From: Calliphora vicina
Lineage: Eukaryota > Arthropoda > Insecta > Diptera > Calliphoridae
NCBI RefSeq assembly: GCF_958450345.1
Contig: NC_088780.1
Span: 113,100,226-113,164,225 of the forward strand
Direction: 5' to 3'
Length of the DNA stretch: 64,000 bases
How positions within the stretch are numbered: position 1 is the first letter of the stretch; each line of letters begins with the position of its first letter. Below the pieces are notes generated by a model, which worked only from the letters and a program-made list of their open reading frames with translations, searched no databases and was not told the DNA's origin. Position numbers and translations under genes: made by a program. Below, in pieces: positions 47,081-58,796 of the stretch.

Positions 47081-47433
47081 GGGGATTTCACGTCAAGTGA
47101 AATTTATATAAAAATAATTTAAATCGATGGCTCCGGGTTGAAATTTTCACCAAGGTTAGTCCTACTGTACAGTAATTTAGAAACAATTTTTCAGCAAGAT
47201 CGGTCCAGACATTTTAAATTTTGACCATGTAACATTTACCTATTGTTCTTAGAAAAAATTTTCGCAAATATTTTAGATAGCTATTTCTTCAATCTTTCGA
47301 GAAAAAATAATTTTAAAAAAATGTTTAATGTTTGACTTTTTTTGCAAAATCAAAAACTTTTTTCTCAAAAGGAAGCTTAAGTCTTTTCCTTGAAGAGATT
47401 TTTGGTCGCTTAGTGGAGTCCTAGTTGGATATA

Positions 47434-49006
47434 CAGTGGTTGACAAAACAATAGAAACGTTTCCAAATATTTCATTAGTGGCCTAAAATGTGAAATAATT
47501 TTTTAAAAAATTTTAACATTTTTGTAGTATTTTATTTGTATACTTTTATTAACTTAATTTAACAAAAAACAAAGGACATAATTAATTAAATTCTAAAAAT
47601 GAGAAAACAAAATTAAAAGATTTCTTTATTACGGCATTGACAAAACAATGGAAACTTAGGTATTATTTTAACAAATATGGTCTAAACTTAGCAATAACTC
47701 AATATTTTGTTGGGTATCCCTTATTTTTTATAACTGCTACACATCGACGATGCATTGAACCAATTAAAGAGTCAATGGTCTCCTTTGAAATATTTTGACA
47801 TTCCCTTATAACCGCCTCCGATAAATCTTCCTTCCTGGTGTAATTTTGGGTCCTTATTTTACGATCTACAATTTCCCATAGATTTTCTATGGGATTGAGA
47901 TCTGGCGATTGGGCAGGCCACTTCAAAACACGTACCTCGTTGGATTGTAACCACTCGGTTACAACCCTAGAGATATGTTTCGGGTCGTTGTCGTGTTGAA
48001 ATCTCCAAACTAGGGGCATATTTTCCTCAGCGTATGGATACATAACATCGTTTAATATGGTTCTGTATCCTATACATGTCATGGTATCTTTTATAATATG
48101 AATTGGGCCCATACCTTGTCCTGAAAAACATCCCCATACCATAATACCGCCTCTTAAATTGTATTTGGATTCGTCGGAAAAGAGGACTGTATTCCATTTC
48201 TGTATCGACCAGTTTAAATGATCCCTGGCAAATTGTAGACGAGCAGAACGGTTCTTTTTAGAAATGAGTGGTTTTTTCACAGGACGATAGCAACCAAGAC
48301 GAGCCTCATTTGCCCTGCGACTAACTGTTCGGGTACTTTTTCTAATTTTAGGCTATTAACAACCTCTCCAGGATTTATTTTTAGGAATTTCTTGAACTCT
48401 CTCGCTATTAAATTATCTTGTCTAGGAGTAGTCTTACGAGGTCTTCCACCTAAATGTTGAGTTTTTACAGAACCGGTCTCACGAAATTTCTTTATAATTT
48501 TTTAAACTGCTGATTTATTTATTGAATATTTGTCACAGATACTTTTTTGTTTTAAACCAGCTTTAAAATCGTTAATTATTTTATTTTTTAAGTCTTCACA
48601 AATCTTAACTTCAGCCATTTTCGTTAACTTTGAAAAAAAGCAATTATGCGAAAAACTTAGAAAAAGAAGTTGTGAAAAATTACCAGAATTTAAAAATAAA
48701 ATAAAATAACTGTAAACAGGATGCTTTTTACATCGTTCTTTTAAATATTATTTTCGTTTTACACTTCTTTCTTGCAGAAGTTTAAAAGTTTCCATTGTTT
48801 TTTCAGTAGCGAAATAGTGAATATTTTTAATTTTGTTCCCTTTTTTCAGAATATAATTAATTATGTTGTTTGTTTTTCAGTTAATTTATATAAATAAAAC
48901 TATACAAGTAAAATACTAAAAAAAAAATTTATTTTAAAAAAATATTTGAAATTTTGGGCTACATATGGAATATTTGGAAAAGTTTCCATTGTTTTGTCAA
49001 CCACTG
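47434..49006 (-). mobile_element. Tc1-like element of IR/DR type, 1573 bp
   Basis: TA flanks both sides (47432-47433 and 49007-49008). The outer repeats CAGTGGTTGACAAAACAAT... at 47434-47458 and 48982-49006 match at 24 of 25 positions. Second copies of TTGACAAAACAATGGAAAC lie about 200 bp inward at 47637-47655 and, in complement and less exact, at 48788-48806. Each end thus carries two transposase-binding-like repeats, the IR/DR layout known from Sleeping Beauty, Minos and Paris. The transposase gene on the minus strand is broken. Confidence 0.9.
47699..48618 (-). pseudogene. Tc1-family transposase, inactivated
   Basis: The start is the ATG at 48618-48616: MAEVKICEDLKNKIINDFKA then GLKQKSICDKYSINKSAV (first helix-turn-helix). 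A TAA at codon 39 (48504-48502) interrupts it. The GRPRKTT motif between the two DNA-binding subdomains follows. A one-base frameshift lies near 48350, after NPGEVVN. From about 48340 the frame is open to the TGA at 47699: RKSTRTVSRRANEARLG, then LFSDES with the first Asp, QHDNDPKHISR with the second, and SPDLNPIENLW with the Glu. The spacing of 34 between the last two gives DD34E. About 28 residues are missing between SKYNL and RGGIMVWG, removing conserved core. The element could not move itself. Confidence 0.92.
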
Positions 49007-49054
49007 TATATCAAAATAAATGTTTTGTAGCTCAAGACATGCAATTTTGATTTT

Positions 49055-49416
49055 TTTTTTTGCAAAATTAAATACATTGTTGACATTTTTTTCCAAAATG
49101 GTCCCTTTTTTTGCCCAAAAGAAATTTGAGTCCATAAGATGTCTGGGACCTTTGGGGAGTTGAATTAAACCAACAAGCGAACAGACCTTCATACGGACAT
49201 ATTTATACAAACTTCCCTATGAAGGGGTTAGGCAGTTTTTTTGCAAAATTAAATACATTGTTGACATTTTTTTCCAAAATGGTCCATTTTTTTGCCCAAA
49301 AGAAATTTGAGTCCATAAGATGTTTGGGACCTTTGGGGAGTTGAATTAAACCAACAAGCGAACAGACCTTCATACGGACATATTTATACAAACTTCCCTA
49401 TGAAGGGGTTAGGCAG
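49055..49416. repeat. 181-bp tandem repeat, two units
   Basis: Units 49055-49235 and 49236-49416 are nearly identical; differences include GTCCCTTT versus GTCCATTT and GATGTCTGG versus GATGTTTGG. The start (TTGCAAAATTAAATACATTG, CCAAAATGG) resembles the internal 174-182-bp units at 57540-58150, so it is probably the internal satellite of the host TIR element. The minus-strand frames at 48959-49391 are by-products. Confidence 0.85.
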
Positions 49417-49417
49417 T

Positions 49418-49585
49418 TTTACCTCACCCGCTATATAGTCCAGACCTGTCCCTCTCTGGGATACGCTTCACTACAGATTAAGTTGAGCAATTATTTTGGC
49501 TGGGAATCCAAATGTTATGTTGCCAGAAAGATGGGAAAAGGTCATAGCTAACAATGGCAAATACTTTGAATAAATTTATATTATA
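49418..49585 (+). pseudogene. mariner transposase C-terminal remnant
   Basis: The plus strand gives LPHPLYSPDL (third catalytic motif), then jumps by deletion to SLSGIRFTT. EQLFWLGIQML follows and, after a frameshift, WEKV-IANNGKYFE and a stop. It belongs to the same mariner family as 19680-19925 and 22565-23165 but on the other strand. Everything before the third motif is missing, and two internal deletions remove DYHLFRSMQ and part of the C-terminal helix region. Confidence 0.8.
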
Positions 49586-50584
49586 CAAATAATTCAAAAT
49601 AAAAGCAAAAAAATTAAAAAAAAAAAATTAAGTCATTATATGAGAATTCACCTATAGCTTTCAATTTAATTACGACATACATCTATGATCACCTGTATTT
49701 CGCCTACATTCCATGAATGAAAATTTAGAAAGGATGCTTCATAAAGTTTATTCACTTAATATGTTTCTAATGTCGGTTGACCGACCGATCGATATTGACC
49801 AACTCAAATGTTATTATCTCTTTCAAAATCTTTAAAATTCCTGTAGCTACATATAAACTCTTTAAACAACTAGGTTATTTTGATAGAACACTTAAACAAA
49901 TGTATGTCAATTGCATTACATTTCAATAATGTTTTGAAACAATTCATTATTCTATTCTTATTTTTTTGTAGTATGTCCAAATTTTATCGTGAAAACACAC
50001 AGAAAAAATGTAAAACAATTCCCACGCAGTTTTTTTTTTAATTTTAAATTTCGTAAATATTTTTTGAAGTTAGTCGACTGTAAATATTTTTGTTTAATAT
50101 TGTTTTGGCTGAAAATTGAAATTTTGCGAAATTATGCAAATGTCAGGTATGGAAAACTAAGATTTTGTAATAGTACAGTAACATAAATGTGCTACTTATT
50201 TCGAAAGAGTGCTTAAGTAATTAAAAGAATAAGGTCTAGGCTAAAATACAAGCCTATACAAACTGAAAAATCTAGCGAATTCTACATCCCTGCTAGTATG
50301 AGTAGTAATCCGTTTTATATAGCTTCAATTTGGCGCCTTTTCTCTTTTTTTTTTTAAATTACAGTTTGTTATGTCCATGCCTGAGTGTAGGTGTGTAAAA
50401 TGAGTTGAAATTTTTTTTATTTTCTGATTTGGTGTAAATTCCATAAAAGCTGTTAATTAAAATGGTTTTAAAAAACCGTTTATTTTTATATTTCAAACAT
50501 TATTATGATGAGTATTTTTTGTTTTGTCAAAAATATGGAGTGTATATTGATTTTGTCATTCCGTTTGAAACACATCAAAATCTT
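49586..50584. other. AT-rich non-coding DNA
   Basis: Nothing recognised. The frame at 49989-50186 has no motif. Confidence 0.45.
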
Positions 50585-51026
50585 GGACGCAAATCCACAT
50601 TAGTATATATATGTATATTCTGGTTTCTCATAAGATTCTAAAACGATCTAGCTATGTCCGCCCGTATGTCTGTTGAAAACACGAAGAGCCAAACGATTGG
50701 TCCTAGCTAGCTGAAATTTTCCACAAATACCCTTTGAGGATGATATTGAAAATGGGCAATATCGGCCCATGATTTCACTTAGTCCACATGCAAACGTACT
50801 GTTTGAGCAGTCATTAATATGTTGATTATGCGGCAATATTGACAAAATTGTGCACAAATTATTTCTAAGTATGTATGTACTCTGAAATTAAACAAGTTTT
50901 ATATGAAGCTAAATCTTTCTACAAACTTTTGTGAGGATCGGCCCATAATGGATCATATATCAGAAAAATATGGTGGGTATACAAAATTCGTCACAGCCAA
51001 ATATAAAACACTTGTTTTTACTTGTT
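50585..51026 (-). repeat. dispersed repeat, AACAAGTAAG family, divergent
   Basis: On the minus strand this begins AACAAGTAAAAACAAG, has TTTGGCTGTGACGAA as the small stem and TGTATACCCACCA, then GATATATGATCCATTATGGG. Near the far end, TGTCCGCCCGTATGTCTGTT (plus strand) corresponds to the CAGACAGACGGACA part of the fuller copies. Confidence 0.55.
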
Positions 51027-51155
51027 CTTTATGGTTTTTTTAACCCGTAGAATTTGTTGAAAAAATGCTCCCATAGAAGAGTGGTGGGTGTAAAACATTT
51101 GTTATGGTTTACAGTGTTAAATTAATAAAATATTTATTATATTTCTATATATGAT
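51027..51155. other. spacer
   Basis: AT-rich, nothing recognised. Confidence 0.3.
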
Positions 51156-51158
51156 TTA

Positions 51159-51833
51159 CGGCCATTTTCACAATGTACGATTATTTCATTTTAACCGGAA
51201 AATTAACTAACTGTCGGTTTGTTTAACGGGGACCATTTAACCAACGGTTACCGATTTACGTTTCACCATCATTTGATTACTTAACCAAAGCATTCAGTAG
51301 AAAGTATGGCAATAATGCATACATTTGTTTACGAAAAATAGTGTAATGAAAGATTGAAATATAAAAAATTGTCTAAAAGACGGAATAAAAAATAATAATT
51401 TGTGTTTTCTTAGTGGTATAATAAAAAAACGTATAAAACTCAAAAATATTAAGGTCCCTAACTGTAAAATTTACAGAACAAACTGAACAACAATTACTGA
51501 AAACCAACAAGGAAAAGTGCACATTTGTTGTTTGGTTTGTAAGTGCAATATCCGGGTGGTATATGGATCACCCCGTGCAAAATTTACTTTTCTTCGCTTT
51601 ACACTTTTTAAAATTATAAATATTACAAAAATATAAATGTTTTTCCATGTTCTTTTATTATATTTCTTACAATTAAGATGCTAACCGGCGAAATTTATTC
51701 GGTTATATTTAACAGCAACTTTGTTGTTAAATAGTGTCAATTAAGAATTAATCGTACATTGTGAAATTCAAATTAGCCTAACTTGCGGTTAAAGTTCACG
51801 TTAACTTTTAATCGTACATTGTGAGAATGGCCG
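51159..51833. mobile_element. PIF/Harbinger-like MITE, 675 bp
   Basis: The ends start CGGCCATTTTCACAATGTAC (left) and CGGCCATTCTCACAATGTAC (right, complement), matched at 24 of the first 25 bases. TTA flanks both sides (51156-51158 and 51834-51836). A second internal copy of ATCGTACATTGTGA lies at about 51751. The 3-bp TTA target fits PIF/Harbinger. Non-coding. Confidence 0.75.
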
Positions 51834-51836
51834 TTA

Positions 51837-51939
51837 AAGTGAAATAATGTGGTATAAACTGACAATAATTTCAATAATATTAATTAAAACATCAAACATT
51901 TATTGATGTTTTTGATTTTTAATTGATATTGCGTATACA
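51837..51939. other. spacer
   Basis: AT-rich, nothing recognised. Confidence 0.3.
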
Positions 51940-53830
51940 AAATCGGTTATTTGAGTAATTTAATGAAATATTCACATACATATATTTAATTAAATATTAT
52001 AATATTTTTTTATAGAAAAAAATATTTTAAATTTTAAGAACAAAACGTAATCAAAGTAATATAATGTTAAACAAATTCTGATTTTTGGCCAACAAATTTA
52101 TATGATGTTTTGTTTTTTTGGGAAATATGTACATCAATTGAATTTTCTATCAAAATTAGTTGAATTGAAGATTCGATTATTCGAATAAAAAATTATTTTA
52201 AAGGTTTTTATAAATTTAAAACAATTTTTCTTTGTTATCCGAATAATTTTATTACAATATTCGAATAAAGTGCTATATTCAAATAAATTAAATTTATTTT
52301 AATGGTTTCCAAATATTTTAAATTTAAAAAAAATATTCGAATGACCGATTACAATTATTCGAATATTTGATTTATGTTATTCGAGTAATTTAAACTGTTC
52401 ACAAATTCTATTAATTTCTGAAACAATTTTAATAGATTAAACTTAATCGGCAACTCATATTAGTTGATTTCTAATAATTTAATGCGGCATTATAGGGGCA
52501 CATAAATAATTTTACTATAGATTCATTTAATCGATTACTCATATATATGGAATCGAATATGGGAATAAATTTAAGTAAATTTTTTGGATTCAAAATTATT
52601 GGAAATGTTACATTTATGTAAATTATTAAATTTATTCGAAAAAAAATTGAACGATTATTTAAAAATGTTTGTTTATATTTTTTAGATTTTAAATTATTTT
52701 TAATCTTCGAAAAAAGTTGAGAAATTGTTTATCGATATTTTTATTAAAAATTAGTAAATTAATCGATTATTCGAATAAATTTATTCGTTCCATATTATTC
52801 GATTAACTTTAATCTAAAATTTATAAATTTATGTGTTTATTCGTTCTGTCAATCGGTTATTCAACTAACTTTAATCGGATATTCCAAATAAAATAATCGA
52901 ATATTTTTGTTTTTTACTAAATTTATTTAATAAGTTTTATAGATTTCAAAACAATTTTCCGCGAAAAATGTTTCAAACTTTGATTATTCGAATAATTTCA
53001 ATCAAATATTCGCGAAAAAAAAATAAACGAATATTGGAATAAATTTAACATGTTATTCCAATGATTTTTAGTAAAGATGACTGACTGAATTTCGAATAAA
53101 TATAATTTAAATGGTTTTCGAACAATTTTTAATAACGAATAACTTTAATCAAATATCGAAATAAAATTTAATAGATTTTTCCAATAATTTTTAGTAAAAA
53201 TAACTTTCAATCAATCGAAGAAATTTATTTTAATCGGTTTTCAAATTATTTTATGTCAAACTATAATGGAATATTCGAATACATTTAATAGATCGTTGGT
53301 TAATATTTATTTCAATCAAACAATTGCTCGAATAACTTAAATCGATTTTACCAATCATTTTTAGCAAAGATGTCTTTCAGTCAATCGATCATTCCAATAT
53401 ATTTTATCGAATATTCGAATAAATTCAATTTAATTGGTTTTAATCGAATATTGAAAAAAAATAATAGATTATGCCAATAATTTTTAGTAAAAAAATCCAT
53501 GGATTAATCGAATAACTTTGACCGAATATTCAAATAAATTTATTTTAATCGGTTTTCAAATAATTTATATTCAAAATAACTTTCAATCAACTGATTTAAC
53601 AAATAACCTTTAATTGAATAAATTTAATAAATTTTTAAAATAATTTTTAATAAAAATTACTTTTATTATTCGAATAAAATTGACCGAATATTCGAATGAA
53701 TTAATTTTAATCGGTTTTCGATTAATTTTTAGCCAACACAACTTTCAATAAAATGATTATTCGAATAACTTTAATCGAATATTGTAATAAATTTAAGAGA
53801 ATTTTGGAATATTTCAATAATTTTTAAGTT
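51940..53830. repeat. long ATTCGAATAAATTTAATCG minisatellite
   Basis: For 1.9 kb the sequence is built from irregular repeats of ATTCGAATAA, TTTAATCGAATATTCGAATA and TTTTAATCGGTTTTC, with a period of roughly 40-80 bp. The word TTATTCGAATAA is palindromic, so the array can fold many ways. Blocks of the same type are at 44400-44960, 56580-57310 and 58300-58780. No gene. Confidence 0.8.
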
Positions 53831-54961
53831 TACGCAAATTTATTTCTCAATTTATTTAAATCTATATATTTAATCGAGTTGTTTACATTTAAATTGACTT
53901 ACGAAAATTAAAACATTAATCTAAACAGCAATTCGTTTCTTCATTTCCATACATTTTCCTATGATTTATCGACTTAAAATTAGTTATTCTTGTAGCGAAA
54001 TAAAACTTTACTAAGACCCTGTTCTTGCGTTGAAAGTTTTAAATGACCTGAAAGCTTTGTTATGAACGTTACAAGAAATATTGCAAACTTATGAAATTGT
54101 TTGAGCAAATACTCACTCACGTATGTACTTGTAAGTAGGTTTTGTTCCCAAAGACCCAAGACAAGTGTGTCTTTTGAAAATGTTGTGTGTTGCTTTGCTG
54201 TTTTTTTAAGATTCGTTTTTTATTTTCAAATATTTGTTTGTAATCCATCTAAGATAATATTGAAAATATTTGTGAGCTTAAACACAAACAGGTTTTTGTG
54301 TAGAAATAAAATAAAAAAAAAAACTAAATAAAAATATTTGTTTGTAGCTTTCTTAACGTATGTCAAGAATTACACTGAGAAAAATTAATTAAAGAATCCT
54401 TAAAAAAGTAATGTAAATGGAAGTGAGTTATTTTTATCATGAAACTGATTTCTAGATTTGAATCTTAATTACATATTTTATATTTATTCATTAATCTGTC
54501 TTTATTTAATTTCTTGCTATTGAATATTTTATTTATTTTTGTACTAGTAGAAACTAGCAAGCTAACGAGCTAACTCAATATATCGACAATAGTTTCTGTA
54601 AAAGCAATTTTTTTAAGAAGTTTTTTATTTCTCCTTAGTTATACACATATGTTTCTTTCGGTGTACTTACAAATTTGTATACAAAACATTTATATTATTC
54701 AACACCAATCACTTCTATGATCATTTATAAATAATGTGTTTTTTGCTTAAGATTTTTATTACTAAAGGAAGGAGATATAAGTTGGAAAAATATTTTAACA
54801 AAAAAATAAATGCATGTGAATTATATGAAAATAACAACAGCTACATATAAATAAACTTAAGGAATGTGTTTAGTTTTTTTTTTGTTAAACGAACAAGTGT
54901 GTCTTTTGAATACAATTTATTTTAGATTTTTTTTTATTTGTTGCCCACAAACAAGTTGTGC
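53831..54961. other. AT-rich non-coding DNA
   Basis: Nothing recognised. The frame at 54101-54331 shows no motif. Confidence 0.45.
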
Positions 54962-54966
54962 CAATG

Positions 54967-56272
54967 CACGGTGGTAAATTCCGGCCAAAAATGTTTTTTA
55001 TTGTTTTTTTAATTTTTATAAAATTTTGATGGTAAATTTTTTTTAACACTTCAGAATATACAGTGTCATTATTAGTTTGGCTATAAAGTGACTATATTTT
55101 TATTTATAGTGCTGTAAAGTCAAAGGTTTTTTCTTGTCATTTTAATATTAAAAAAATTTGATTTTTTTACTTTTGAATCGAAATATCCTGTGCATTTTTC
55201 TTTAAAGTTTTTTTTACAAATTAGCACATGCTTTTATAAAACTGTTAGCAGTTAACCATTCCACGTGGTTATTACAGAGTTTTTGTGTGTTCTTTTTATA
55301 TAAAAGTGAAGTGATTAGGAACTAGTTTTAAATCTATAGAAACTAAATTAAAAAAAGTTTGAAAGGCCAGAACAAATTAAATGGGGCAATTAGAGGTTAA
55401 GTGTAAATTACATATAATACTATAAAGTATCAAGAGTAAGTACTATAAATTTCAGGTGCAATTATCTGCCATTACAATAACCAGAACGATTTCAGTGCCT
55501 TCATATTTTACAAATTTTTTTTGTATTTTTTTGGTAAATTTCAAAAATTATGTAAGTTTGAGAGTTATTTACGTCTATGCTGAATTGGCCAAACCATGTA
55601 TTTGTATGTCGAAATTTTTTCAATGGATTATTTATGTTATTATTAATTATAAAACTAATTTATGCCATGTACAAAAATTACATACTTTTTTCGATACTTT
55701 TATAACGTCAATGTTTATTTGGCCAACTCCTGTATGCAATTTCTAATATTTTTTGCGATGGATCTAGTGTGTATTTCTTAAATGTACACCAAAGTTAAAA
55801 TTTTACATGAATAATCTAACTTTTCCGATAATTTCAAAACGTCCATGATTGTTTGGTTAAACCCTGTATATGTATTCCGAAATTTGAACGACCATTTTTT
55901 CAATCACTTATGCTATTCCTCATTTTTGGACTAATTTTCAGGCATTTACATGAATAACTTAATTTTTTCGATGCTTTTAAAACGTCCATGATTGTTTGGC
56001 CAAACCCTGTATATGTAATCCGAAATTTGAATGACCAATTTTTTTCGATTACATATTTTATTCTTTAGTTTTGGATTAAATTTCAGCCACTTACATTCAA
56101 TTTGTTTGATACTTTTAGAACGTCCATGCTTTTTTGGCCAAACCCTGTATTTGAACATCGAAATATTTATCGATAGATCGGTTATGTTAATCTTAGTACA
56201 AATACAAAATTTCAAACATTTTAATGAAGAACTAAAGAAGTTATGTATTTTTGGCCGGAATTGACCACCGTG
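54967..56272. mobile_element. Transib-like element with internal tandem repeats, 1306 bp
   Basis: The ends CACGGTGGTAAATTCCGGCC and, in complement, CACGGTGGTCAATTCCGGCC match at about 25 of 26 positions. The 5-bp flanks CAATG (54962-54966 and 56273-56277) are a perfect target duplication. CAC-start ends with 5-bp duplications point to Transib. The inner part has five units of 134-143 bp marked by 'ACGTCxATGxTTxTTTGGCC' at about 55573, 55707, 55841, 55984 and 56122, each followed by AAACCCTGTATxTG. The open frames within it (for example 55456-55746 plus and 55946-56275 minus) are by-products of the repeats. No transposase. Confidence 0.8.
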
Positions 56273-56277
56273 CAATG

Positions 56278-56579
56278 ACTTAAAGCAAATATGTTAAACA
56301 ATTTAGCACGTTACGAAATTTAAAACCAATTTGAACAAAAAATAAAAGACTTTTTATTTACAATGACTGATATTTTTGTTTTTCTAACGTTAGTTATTTG
56401 TCTAAGTTGTTGCCAAAGCGGAGTCGAAAATGTAAGTGGTCACTTTTAAGAGTTAAAAGCCAGATAGTTATTTCAGTTACCGGGAACTGTTTGAACAATT
56501 TGTCATTTGATTTATGAGAAAATTTTTAAATACATATGTTCTAAATAACTTATATTTTGATAAAACTAAGTCAGACCTT
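56278..56579. other. non-coding DNA
   Basis: Nothing recognised. Confidence 0.4.
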
Positions 56580-57310
56580 TTTTAATCGATTATAGGAATG
56601 GATTTCATTTGAAATTTAAATAAATTTTTTACAATATTGCAATAAATTTAATCGGTTTTTCGTAAAATATTTGGTCAAAATAACTTTCAATAAATCGATT
56701 ATACGAAGAACTTTAATCGAATATAAATAAAATTAATTAATTATTGAAATAAATTTAGTTAGAAAATTATTTTTGAAACACATTCAAGTAATCGATTACT
56801 ATAATTTAATAGAATATAGTAAATTTAATCGTTTATTCGAATAATGTTTACAACTTTAATCATTCGAATACATTTTTGGAAAAAATTAGTAAAACTTACA
56901 TTTAACCAATCGAATATTCAAATAATTTTGATAAACTTTATATAATAATGGAATAAATTTAAAATAATCAACTTTTCGAATAATTTTTATTAAGATCGCT
57001 TGCACAATCGATAATTCCATTAGTTTTAATTGAATATTTTCAATCAATCGATTATTCGAATGACTTTAATCTCCCGATTACATTTCTGCTTAAACTTAGT
57101 AAAAATAACTTTACATCAATCGAATATTAGAACAGTTTTTATCATATATTTATATATGATAATATTGAATAATATTTCAAGTGAAATTACTCAAATATTC
57201 AATTAAATAATCATTTAAAAATGTCCTTCAATTAAACTCTTGCTTGATTAACTTTAAATGAACGTATTCCAATAGAATATTGCACTGCATTATTAGCAAA
57301 ATTGACTTTA
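56580..57310. repeat. ATTCGAAT/TTTAATCG minisatellite, left of insertion
   Basis: Same word set as 51940-53830. It continues at 58300-58780 beyond the TIR element, so that element landed inside the array. Confidence 0.7.
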
Positions 57311-58287
57311 AATCATTTCACGTCAAGTGAACCAAATTTTAAAATCGATCAACAAGATCGGTCAAGAACTCTAGGAGTTAGAGGGGGTCAAAATTTTACA
57401 TTTTGGCCAAACATGTGATTTTTCTCATCCATGTAACTTATTACCTATTGTTCTTAGCAAAATGTGTCCCAAATAGTTTAGATAGCTATTTCTTCAATTT
57501 TTCGACAAAAAATATTAAAAAAAAATTTTTAATATTTTTTTCCGAAATCAAAAACTTTTTTGACTTTTTTTTCAAAATGGGCCCTTTTTTTCTTAAAATA
57601 AAGCTTAGATATTTCCTTGAGGACCTATTTGGTCGCTTAGTGGGATGCGAGTTCGATATCTATCAAAAAAAAATGTTTTGTAACTCAAAACATGAAATTT
57701 TTTACTTTTTTTGCAAAATCAAAAACATTGTTGACTTTTTTTCAAAATGGGCCCTTTTTTAATTTTTTTTTGCTCAACAGAAAACTCAGATATTTTCCTT
57801 GAAGACCTATTTAGTCGCTTAGTGGGATGCGAGTGGGATATCTATCAAAATAAATGTTTTGTAACTCAAAATATGCAATTTTTGACTTTTTTTTTTTGGC
57901 AAAATCGAACTTTTTTTTAAATGGGTCTTTTTTAAATTTTTTTTTTGCTCAAAAAAAATCTTGTTCTTTTCCTTTAAGACCTATTTGGTTGCTTAGTTGG
58001 ATGCGAGTGGGATATATAGCAAAATAAATGTTTTGTAAAAATCGAACTTTTTAAATTTTTGTTTACTCAAATGAAAGCTTAGACCTTCCTTTAAGAGCTT
58101 TTTGATCTCTTAGTGTGATGCGAGTGGTCTATCTATCAAAATAAATATTTTGTAACTCAAGACATACAATTTGTGTGTTAAAACATTTATTTTGATACTA
58201 TCCCACTTCTTTTTACCCCCTCGAAACATTGTGTCTGAATTACTATCCAATAGGTCAAACCTTGGTTCACTTGACGTGAAATCCCCC
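57311..58287. mobile_element. TIR element with ~180-bp internal repeats
   Basis: The inverted ends are ATTTCACGTCAAGTGAACC (57315) and GGTTCACTTGACGTGAAAT followed by CCCCC. The left copy has lost its run of G. TTA is present just outside both ends (57308-57310 and 58288-58290), so a 3-bp target is possible but not certain. Inside, the phrase GGTCGCTTAGTGGGATGCGA recurs at about 57632, 57814, 57988 and 58104, giving units of 182, 174 and 116 bp. It shares its left part with 47083-47432. No transposase. The frame at 57403-57762 is a by-product. Confidence 0.65.
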
Positions 58288-58299
58288 TTATATAAATTT

Positions 58300-58780
58300 A
58301 ATAATAATATTCATACATTGAATTTAATCTATATTTAAAATATTTTTTATTCAAAAAACTTTCAATCAATCGATTATTCAAGTAAAATAAATCGAATATT
58401 CGATTAAATTTAATCTACTATCCAACTAAATTAATTCAATCGATCTAATATCGAATAATTTTAATTAAATATTCAAATAAATTTATAATAGCGGTATTCA
58501 CAATGTAGAGTACTTGGCCTAGTAAAAATCAGAAAAGCTAACAAACATTTAAATTTATAATGTATTTTGTTATTAGTTTTTTGATATTGTGCTCTTTATT
58601 ACATTACCAGGCCAAGTACTCTACATTGTGAATACCGCTAATATTTTTTTTTTTTTGTAAAAATAACTTTTCATTAATCGATTATTCGAAATATTTTAAT
58701 CGAATAGTGGAATAATTAGTTTTTGGAATAGCTTTTATTTAAAATTGTTTTCAATTAATACATTATTTGATTACATACCA
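58300..58780. repeat. ATTCGAAT/TTTAATCG minisatellite, right of insertion
   Basis: Continuation of the array at 56580-57310, itself interrupted by the small MITE at 58490-58639. Confidence 0.65.
58490..58639. mobile_element. 150-bp MITE with AGCGGTATTCAC ends
   Basis: AGCGGTATTCACAATGTAGA then GTACTTGGCCTAGTAA at the left is mirrored at the right by TTACCAGGCCAAGTACTC then TACATTGTGAATACCGCT, an inverted repeat of about 36 bp with one mismatch. AAT flanks both sides. The TTCACAATGTA word is shared with the ends of 51159-51833, suggesting related families. Confidence 0.8.
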
Positions 58781-58796
58781 ATGGAAAATTAGTAAA

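Larger units (their letters stand above)
47083..49416. mobile_element. TIR element with 180-bp internal repeats, split by Tc1
   Basis: The left end GGGGGATTTCACGTCAAGTG is the same terminus as in the element at 57311-58287. The bodies match (CTATTGTTCTTAG, TTTAGATAGCTATTTCTTCA, GGTCGCTTAGTGG). The Tc1-like element at 47434-49006 interrupts it at a TA between GGA and TATCAAAATAAATG. Beyond it lie two 181-bp tandem units. The right terminus is missing and mariner-derived DNA follows. Confidence 0.65.

Noticed and set aside
55946..56275. 109-codon minus-strand frame.
   Set aside because: Produced by internal tandem units of the Transib-like element, with repeated RVWPxxHGRxKSI phrases from the DNA repeat.
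57403..57762. 119-codon Phe/Lys-rich frame.
   Set aside because: By-product of poly-T tracts and ~180-bp repeats in the TIR element.
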